Source: Tipula vernalis
Taxonomy: Eukaryota; Arthropoda; Insecta; Diptera; Tipulidae
Length of the DNA: 64,000 bases
Direction of reading: 5' to 3'
Assembly (NCBI GenBank): GCA_958295665.1
Contig: OY282558.1
Span: 20,893,409-20,957,408, forward strand
In this document: positions 57,401 through 64,000 of the stretch, one piece after another
How positions within the stretch are numbered: the stretch's first letter is position 1
Layout of the letters: the number at the start of each line of letters is the position of its first letter
Notes under the pieces: model-generated
What the model was told of the DNA's origin: nothing
Seen by the model: only the letters and a program-made list of their open reading frames with translations
Database searches by the model: none
Position numbers and translations under genes: made by a program

Positions 57401-57420
57401 CATCGTAATTGGACCATTTT
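51450..57420. repeat. Higher-order repeat tagged by a 36-bp-deleted monomer, three copies
   Basis: The deletion junction ATCGAGCCGAAACC lies at about 51,731, 54,463 and 56,503, spaced 2,732 and 2,040 bp, which are 16 and 12 monomers minus 36 bp. Other shared tags are TTGTCTCAGC, AAATATTCGAGCACTC, TTTTCCATAAAATTG (53,211, 55,251, 56,946), GATAAAGGTATC and GGGCTGTAGCTCAG (51,984 and 54,716, absent from the third copy). The first copy holds an extra four-monomer duplication (52,624-53,315 against 53,316-54,007, 692 bp); the third copy lacks two monomers. Confidence 0.92.
51731..51741. repeat. 36-bp deletion junction, first copy
   Basis: GAGC is joined to CGAAACC, removing 36 bases from the CAATC site to the CAGGTCC site and leaving a 137-bp monomer. 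The same junction recurs near 54,463 and 56,503, so a single deletion event was copied with the surrounding higher-order unit. Confidence 0.9.
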
Positions 57421-60400
57421 AGATTTTTGCCGCCCAAAAACTTGTGGGCTATAGCTCAGTTGATTTTCAATAAAATTGAATTTTCTAAGAAACGTTTAGA
57501 AATAATCGAGCAATCAAAATGAAAATTGTCACAGCAATAACAGGTCCCGAAACCTATTGATAGAGGTATCAACCATCGTAATCGGACCATTTTAGATTTT
57601 TGCCGCCCAAAAACTTGTGGGCTATATCACAGTTAATTTTCAATAAAATTGAATTTTCTAAGAAACATTTAGAAATAATCGAGCAATCAAAATGAAAATT
57701 GTCACAGCAATTACAGGTCCCGAAACCTATTGATAGAGGTATCAACCATCGTAATCGGACCATTTTAGATTTTTGCCGCCCAAAAACTTGTGGGCTATAG
57801 CTCAGTTGATTTTCAATAAAATTGAATTTTCTAAGAAACGTTTAGAAATAATCGAGCAATCAAAATGAAAATTGTCACAGCAATAACAGGTCCCGAAACC
57901 TATTGATAGAGGTGTCAACCAACGTAACTAGACCATTATATATTTTTGCCGCCCAAAAACTTGTGGGCTATAGCTCAGTTGTTTTTCAATAAAATTGAAT
58001 TTTCTAAGAAACGTTTAGAAATAATCGAGCAATCAAAATGAAAATTGTCACAGCAATAACAGGTCCCGAAACCTATTGATAGAGGTATCAACCATCGTAA
58101 TCGGACCATTTTAGATTTTTGCCGCCCAAAAACTTGTGGGCTATAGCTCAGTTGATTTTCAATAAAATTGAATTTTCTAAGAAACGTTTAGAAATAATCG
58201 AGCAATCAAAATGAAAATTGTCACAGCAATAACAGGTCCCGAAACCTATTGATAGAGGTATCAACCATCGTAATCGGACCATTTTAGATTTTTGCCGCCC
58301 AAAAACTTGTGGGCTATAGCACAGTAGATTTTCAATAAAATTGAATTTTCTAAGAAACATTTAGAAATAATCGAGCAATCAAAATGAAAATTGTCACAGC
58401 AATTACAGGTCCCGAAACCTATTGATAGAGGTATCAACCATCGTAATCGGACCATTTTAGATTTTTGTCGCCCAAAAACTTGTGGGCTATAGCACAGTTG
58501 ATTTTCAATAAAATTGAATTTTCTAAGAAACGTTTAGAAATAATCGAGTAATCAAAATGAAAATTGTCACAGCAATTACAGGTCCCGAAAACTATTGATA
58601 GAGGTATCAATCATCGTAATCGGACCATTTTAGATTTTTGCCGCCCAAAAACTTGTGGGCTATAGCTCAGTTGATTTTCAATAAAATTGAATTTTCTAAG
58701 AAACATTTAGAAATAATCGAGCAATCAAAATGAAAATTGTCACAGCAATTACAGGTCCCAAAACCTATTGATAGAGGTATCAACCATCGTAATCAGACCA
58801 TTATATATTTTTGCCGCCCAAAAACTTGTGGGCAATAGCACAGTTGATTTTCAATAAAATTGAATTTTCTAAGAAACGTTTAGAAATAATCGAGCAATCA
58901 AAATGAAAATTGTCACAGCAATAACAGGTCCCGAAACCTATTGATAGAGGTATCAACCATCGTAATCGGACCATTTTAGATTTTTGCCGCCCAAAAACTT
59001 GTGGGCTATAGCTCAGTTGATTTTCAATAAAATTGAATTTTCTAAGAAACGTTTAGAAATAATCGAGCAATCAAAATGAAAATTGTCACAGCAATAACAG
59101 GTCCCGAAACCTATTGATAGAGGTATCAACCATCGTAATCGAACCATGTAAAATTTTTGCCGCCCAAAAACTTGTGGGCTATAGCACAGTTGATTTTCAA
59201 TAAAATTGAATTTTCTAAGAAATGTTTAGAAATAATCGAGCAATCAAAATGAAAATTGTCACAGCAATTACAGGTCCCGAAAACTATTGATAGAGGTATC
59301 AATCATCGTAATCGGACCATTTTAGATTTTTGCCGCCCAAAAACTTGTGGGCTATAGCTCAGTTGATTTTCAATAAAATTGAATTTTCTAAGAAACGTTT
59401 AGAAATAATCGAGCAATCAAAATGAAAATTGTCACAGCAATTACAGGTCCCAAAACCTATTGATAGAGGTATCAACCATCGTAATCGAACCATGTAAAAT
59501 TTTTGCCGCCCAAAAACTTTTGGGCTATAGCACAGTTGATTTTCAATAAAATTGAATTTTCTAAGAAACGTTTAGAAATAATCGAGCAATCAAAATGAAA
59601 ATTGTCACAGCAATAACAGGTCCCGAAACCTATTGATAGAGGTATCAACCATCGTAATCGAACCATGTAAAATTTTTGCCGCCCAAAAACTTGTGGGCTA
59701 TAGCACAGTTGATTTTCAATAAAATTGAATTTTCTAAGAAATGTTTAGAAATAATCGAGCAATCAAAATGAAAATTGTCACAGCAATTACAGGTCCCGAA
59801 ACCTATTGATAGAGGTATCAACCATCGTAATCAGACCATTATATATTTTTGCCGCCCAAAAACTTGTGGGCTATAGCTCAGTTGTTTTTCAATAAAATTG
59901 AATTTTCTAAGAAACGTTTAGAAATAATCGAGCAATCAAAATGAAAATTGTCACAGCAATAACAGGTCCCGAAACCTATTGATAGAGGTATCAACCATCG
60001 TAATCGGACCATTTTAGATTTTTGTCGCCCAAAAACTTGTGGGCTATAGCACAGTTGATTTTCAATAAAATTGAATTTTCTAAGAAACGTTTAGAAATAA
60101 TCGAGCAATCAAAATGAAAATTGTCACAGCAATTACAGTTCCCGAAAACTATTGATAGAGGTATCAATCATCGTAATCGGACCATTTTAGATTTTTGCCG
60201 CCCAAAAACTTGTGGGCTATAGCACAGTTGATTTTCAATAAAATTGAATTTTCTAAGAAACGTTTAGAAATAATCGAGCAATCAAAATGAAAATTGTCAC
60301 AGCAATTACAGGTCCCGAAACCTATTGATAGAGATATCAACCATCGTAATCGGACCATTTTAGATTTTTGCCGCCCAAAAACTTGTGGGCTATAGCACAG

Positions 60401-60891
60401 TTGATTTTCAATAAAATTGAATTTTCTAAGAAACGTTTAGAAATAATCGAGCAATCAAAATGAAAATTGTCACAGCAATTACAGGTCCCGAAACCTATTG
60501 ATAGAGGTATCAACCATCGTAATCGGACCATTTTAAATTTTTGCCGCCCAAAAACTTGTGGGCTATAGCACAGTTGATTTTCAATAAAATTGAATTTTCT
60601 AAGAAATGTTTAGAAATAATCGAGCAATCAAAATGAAAATTGTCACAGCAATTACAGGTCCCGAAACCTATTGATAGAGGTATCAACCATCGTAATCGGA
60701 CCATTTTAGATTTTTGTCGCCCAAAAACTTGTGGGCTATAGCTCAGTTGATTTTCAATAAAATTGAATTTTCTAAGAAACGTTTAGAAATAATCGAGCAA
60801 TCAAAATGAAAATTGTCACAGCAATTACAGGTCCCGAAACCTATTGATAGAGGTATCAACCATCGTAATCGGACCATTTTAGATTTTTGCC

Positions 60892-60909
60892 GCCCAAAAA
60901 CTTGTGGGC
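60892..60909. other. Dyad 1: GCCC(A/T-rich)GGGC imperfect inverted repeat
   Basis: GCCCAAAAACTTGTGGGC is an 18-bp inverted repeat with one mismatched pair (an A opposite G in the sixth pair) and a two-base centre. It is present in nearly every monomer. In five monomers (2952-2969, 3125-3142, 3298-3315, 5374-5391 and 59508-59525) a G-to-T change makes it a perfect 8-bp-arm inverted repeat. Function is unknown; it could extrude as a short hairpin or be a binding site. Confidence 0.85.
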
Positions 60910-60925
60910 TATAGCACAGTTGATT

Positions 60926-60940
60926 TTCAATAAAATTGAA
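60926..60940. other. Dyad 2: AT-rich inverted repeat
   Basis: TTCAAT-AAA-ATTGAA forms 6-bp arms around a three-base centre, 16 bases after dyad 1. It is conserved in almost every monomer. It is destroyed in the clustered-substitution monomers at 16,994-17,016, 18,551-18,573 and 31,494-31,516, and shortened in the monomer with a 6-bp deletion near 41,134. No function can be assigned from sequence. Confidence 0.85.
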
Positions 60941-60941
60941 T

Positions 60942-60962
60942 TTTCTAAGAAACGTTTAGAAA
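60942..60962. other. Dyad 3: TTTCTAA/TTAGAAA inverted repeat with AAACGTTT palindrome
   Basis: Arms of 7 bp (60942-60948 and 60956-60962) are separated by seven bases. Overlapping the second arm is the perfect 8-bp palindrome AAACGTTT (60950-60957) centred on a CpG. The palindrome has two common variants, AAATGTTT (left part of the window) and AAACATTT (right part), which are the two products expected from C-to-T change at the CpG on either strand. Confidence 0.85.
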
Positions 60963-61359
60963 TAATCGAGCAATCAAAATGAAAATTGTCACAGCAATTA
61001 CAGGTCCCAAAACCTATTGATAGAGGTATCAACCATCGTAATCGGACCATTTTAGATTTTTGTCGCCCAAAAACTTGTGGGCTATAGCACAGTTGATTTT
61101 CAATAAAATTGAATTTTCTAAGAAACGTTTAGAAATAATCGAGCAATCAAAATGAAAATTGTCACAGCAATTACAGGTCCCGAAACCTATTGATAGAGGT
61201 ATCAACCATCGTAATCGGACCATTTTAGATTTTTGCCGCCCAAAAACTTGTGGGCTATAGCACAGTTGATTTTCAATAAAATTGAATTTTCTAAGAAACG
61301 TTTAGAAATAATCGAGCAATCAAAATGAAAATTGTCACAGCAATTACAGGTCCCGAAAC

Positions 61360-61425
61360 CTATTGATAAAGTTATCAATCATCGTAATCTGACCATTTTA
61401 GATTTTTGCCGCCCAATAGCAGTTG
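61360..61425. repeat. Monomer with 16-bp deletion and clustered substitutions
   Basis: GCCGCCCAATAGCAGTTG lacks 16 bases around CTTGTGGGCTATAG, removing the right arm of dyad 1. Within 60 bases upstream are GATAAAGTTATCAATC and GTAATCTGACC, so this monomer is unusually divergent. Confidence 0.85.
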
Positions 61426-61699
61426 ATTTTCAATAAAATTGAATTTTCTAAGAAACGTTTAGAAATAATCGAGCAATCAAAATGAAAATTGTCACAGCAA
61501 TTACAGGTCCCGAAACCTATTGATAGAGGTATCAACCATCGTAATCGGACCATTTTAGATTTTTGCCGCCCAAAAACTTGTGGGCTATAGCACAGTTGAT
61601 TTTCAATAAAATTGAATTTTCTAAGAAACGTTTAGAAATAATCGAGCAATCAAAATGAAAATTGTCACAGCAATTACAGGTCCCGAAACCTATTGATAG

Positions 61700-64000
61700 A
61701 GGTATCAACCATCGTAATCGGACCATTTTAGATTTTTGCCGCCCAAAAACTTGTGGGCTATAGCACAGTTGATTTTCAATAAAATTGAATTTTCTAAGAA
61801 ACGTTTAGAAATAATCGAGCAATCAAAATGAAAATTGTCACAGCAATTACAGTTCCCGAAAACTATTGATAGAGGTATCAATCATCGTAATCGGACCATT
61901 TTAGATTTTTGCCGCCCAAAAACTTGTGGGCAATAGCACAGTTGATTTTCAATAAAATTGAATTTTCTAAGAAACGTTTAGAAATAATCGAGCAATCAAA
62001 ATGAAAATTGTCACAGCAATAACAGGTCCCGAAACCTATTGATAGAGGTATCAACCATCGTAATCGGACCATTTTAGATTTTTGCCGCCCAAAAACTTGT
62101 GGGCTATAGCACAGTTGATTTTCAATAAAATTGAATTTTCTAAGAAACGTTTAGAAATAATCGAGCAATCAAAATGAAAATTGTCACAGCAATTACAGGT
62201 CCCGAAAACTATTGATAGAGGTATCAATCATCGTAATCGGACCATTTTAGATTTTTGCCGCCCAAAAACTTGTGGGCTATAGCACAGTTGATTTTCAATA
62301 AAATTGAATTTTCTAAGAAACGTTTAGAAATAATCGAGCAATCAAAATGAAAATTGTCACAGCAATTACAGGTCCCAAAACCTATTGATAGAGGTATCAA
62401 CCATCGTAATCAGACCATTATATATTTTTGCCGCCCAAAAACTTGTGGGCTATAGCACAGTTGATTTTCAATAAAATTGAATTTTCTAAGAAACGTTTAG
62501 AAATAATCGAGCAATCAAAATGAAAATTGTCACAGCAATAACAGGTCCCGAAACCTATTAATAGAGGTATCAACCATCGTAATCGGACCATTTTAGATTT
62601 TTGCCGCCCAAAAACTTGTGGGCTATAGCACAGTTGATTTTCAATAAAATTGAATTTTCTAAGAAACGTTTAGAAATAATCGAGCAATCAAAATGAAAAT
62701 TGTCACAGCAATAACAGGTCCCGAAACCTATTGATAGAGGTATCAACCATCGTAATCGAACCATGTAAAATTTTTGCCGCCCAAAAACTTGTGGGCTATA
62801 GCACAGTTGATTTTCAATAAAATTGAATTTTCTAAGAAATGTTTAGAAATAATCGAGCAATCAAAATGAAAATTGTCACAGCAATTACAGGTCCCGAAAC
62901 CTATTGATAGAGGTATCAACCATCGTAATCGGACCATTTTAGATTTTTGCCGCCCAAAAACTTGTGGGCTATAGCACAGTTGATTTTCAATAAAATTGAA
63001 TTTTCTAAGAAACGTTTAGAAATAATCGAGCAATCAAAATGAAAATTGTCACAGCAATTACAGGTCCCGAAACCTATTGATAGAGATATCAACCATCGTA
63101 ATCGGACCATTTTAGATTTTTGCCGCCCAAAAACTTGTGGCCTATAGCACAATTGATTTTCAATAAAATTGAATTTTCTAAGAAACGTTTAGAAATAATC
63201 GAGCAATCAAAATGAAAATTGTCACAGCAATTACAGGTCCCGAAACCTATTGATAGAGATATCAACCATCGTAATCGGACCATTTTAGATTTTTGCCGCC
63301 CAAAAACTTGTGGGCTATAGCACAGTTGATTTTCAATAAAATTGAATTTTCTAAGAAACGTTTAGAAATAATCGAGCAATCAAAATGAAAATTGTCACAG
63401 CAATTACAGGTCCCGAAACCTATTGATAGAGGTATCAATCATCGTAATCGGACCATTTTAGATTTTTGCCGCCCAAAAACTTGTGGGCTATAGCACAGTT
63501 GATTTTCAATAAAATTGAATTTTCTAAGAAACGTTTAGAAATAATCGAGCAATCAAAATGAAAATTGTCACAGCAATTACAGTTCCCGAAAACTATTGAT
63601 AGAGGTATCAATCATCGTAATCGGACCATTTTAGATTTTTGCCGCCCAAAAACTTGTGGGCAATAGCACAGTTGATTTTCAATAAAATTGAATTTTCTAA
63701 GAAACGTTTAGAAATAATCGAGCAATCAAAATGAAAATTGTCACAGCAATAACAGGTCCCGAAACCTATTGATAGAGGTATCAACCATCGTAATCGGACC
63801 ATTTTAGATTTTTGCCGCCCAAAAACTTGTGGGCTATAGCACAGTTGATTTTCAATAAAATTGAATTTTCTAAGAAACGTTTAGAAATAATCGAGCAATC
63901 AAAATGAAAATTGTCACAGCAATTACAGGTCCCGAAAACTATTGATAGAGGTATCAATCATCGTAATCGGACCATTTTAGATTTTTGCCGCCCAAAAACT
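61700..64000. repeat. 10-monomer (1,730 bp) offset repeat, right edge
   Basis: The run about 61.7-62.28 kb recurs at 63.43-64.0 kb, 1,730 bp later: CAGTTCCCGAAAAC (about 61,850/63,580), GGGCAATAGC (61,928/63,658) and GGTCCCGAAAACTATTG (about 62,200/63,930). The second copy is cut by the window edge, so whether the unit repeats further cannot be seen. Between them lie C and A boxes (about 62,410 and 62,758) and a monomer with GTGGCCTATAG and CAATTGATT (about 63,138). Confidence 0.85.

Larger units (their letters stand above)
60866..61038. repeat. Representative B-type monomer (reference unit)
   Basis: This unit is a convenient reference for the family, beginning at TAATCGGACC and ending at CATCG. 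In order it holds the diagnostic box (positions 1-19 of the unit), the GCCC...GGGC dyad (27-44), the AGCACAG site, an AT-rich dyad (61-75), a third dyad around AAACGTTT (77-97), the CGAGCAATC site, AAAATGAAAAT, the CAATTACAGG site, the CCCGAAACC site (here CCCAAAACC), and the conserved GATAGAGGTATCAACCATCG end. The choice of first base is arbitrary because the array is circularly permutable. The next unit begins exactly 173 bases later. Confidence 0.95.
57420..61700. repeat. Irregular mixed monomers, right part
   Basis: B-type monomers dominate, with AGCTCAG, TTTGTCGCCC and AAACATTT variants. A few C boxes (about 57,930, 58,797, 59,833) and A boxes (about 59,142, 59,487, 59,662) appear. Unlike in the left part, these A boxes follow AACCTATTG rather than AAACTACTG. 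The monomer near 57,912 has GAGGTGTCAACCAACG and GTAACTAGACC. I found no clear higher-order period here. Confidence 0.78.
1..64000. repeat. 173-bp satellite DNA array, about 370 head-to-tail monomers
   Basis: The same 173-bp sequence recurs across the entire window in one orientation; landmarks such as TGCCGCCCAAAAACTTG and AGGTATCAACCATCG return every 173 bp. A hand count of the consensus gives 31 C and 29 G in 173 bases, so about 65% AT. Both window edges lie inside monomers, so the array continues beyond 64 kb on both sides. Copies differ by a few substitutions at recurring diagnostic sites; only about a dozen indel-bearing monomers were seen. No other sequence interrupts the array. Monomer length near one nucleosome and higher-order organisation are known features of centromeric and pericentromeric satellites; that this one is centromeric is inference. 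The host cannot be named from the sequence. Confidence 0.99.

Noticed and set aside
321..63802. Open frames of about 64 codons on the minus strand in most monomers, beginning at the CAT of the diagnostic box and ending at the TCA of GTATCAACC
   Set aside because: They recur because the monomer recurs. Each is 195 bp, overlaps the next by 22 bp, and shifts frame because 173 is not a multiple of 3. C-box monomers have a TGA at the third codon, indel monomers break the frame, and amino acid changes follow the DNA variants with no sign of protein constraint. The predicted peptide resembles no family I recognise.
1..64000. CRISPR array
   Set aside because: Regular spacing is present, but there is no short repeat separated by unique spacers: the full 173 bp is repeated and no cas genes are nearby.
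1..64000. Human or primate alpha satellite (about 171 bp) with CENP-B box
   Set aside because: The length is close, but the sequence does not match alpha satellite as I know it, and I found no stretch fitting the CENP-B box pattern with its TTCG and CGGG cores.
1..64000. rRNA, tRNA, small RNA genes, LTR or non-LTR elements, telomeric repeats
   Set aside because: Looked for in the breaks of the repeat pattern; every break is a small indel within the monomer, with no foreign sequence.

Overview
The whole 64 kb is one uninterrupted satellite-DNA array. A monomer of 173 bp is repeated head to tail about 370 times, always in the same orientation, from the first base to the last. I see no unique sequence, protein-coding gene, RNA gene, transposon or CRISPR array. 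The consensus monomer, counted by hand, is about 65% AT, with three short inverted repeats packed into one half and six CpG sites. Monomers of 150-180 bp, close to one nucleosome, are typical of centromeric or other constitutive heterochromatin in eukaryotes, so this is almost certainly eukaryotic chromosomal DNA. The sequence alone does not let me name the species, and it does not match what I know of primate alpha satellite.

The monomers differ at a limited set of diagnostic sites. The clearest is the box after the CATCG motif, here called box A (GAACCATGTAAAA), B (GGACCATTTTAGA), C (AGACCATTATATAT) and D (B with AGATCT). Reading these sites along the window gives the layout. Bases 1-3,261 are mixed types. 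3,262-7,413 is a 12-monomer unit (2,076 bp) present twice. 7,414-9,835 is a 7-monomer unit (1,211 bp) present nearly twice. 8,971-11,911 is a 5-monomer unit (865 bp) present about 3.4 times. 11,912-15,370 is irregular A/B alternation. 15,370-21,600 is a C/D-rich block holding a 9-monomer tandem duplication (1,557 bp). 21,600-29,000 is A/B again, including a clean 346-bp dimer stretch. 29,000-36,100 is a second copy of the C/D-rich block with a 12-monomer unit in it. 36,100-39,400 is mixed. 39,400-45,850 carries a third, different 12-monomer unit. 45,567-51,450 carries a 19-monomer unit (3,287 bp). 51,450-57,400 carries a unit tagged by a 36-bp deletion. 57,400-64,000 is irregular, ending in a partial 10-monomer repeat.

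These higher-order repeats are nested. The stretch from about 14.3 to 20.4 kb is a rearranged copy of about 28.5 to 33.5 kb. The offset between matching private variants changes only in whole-monomer steps (14,155; 14,328; 14,501; 14,674; then 13,117). This is the expected result of repeated unequal exchange or replication-slippage amplification in monomer register. No genes act together here; any function is structural (chromatin, centromere) or through satellite transcription. The open frames of about 64 codons present on the minus strand of most monomers are a by-product of the repeat, as explained under rejected items.
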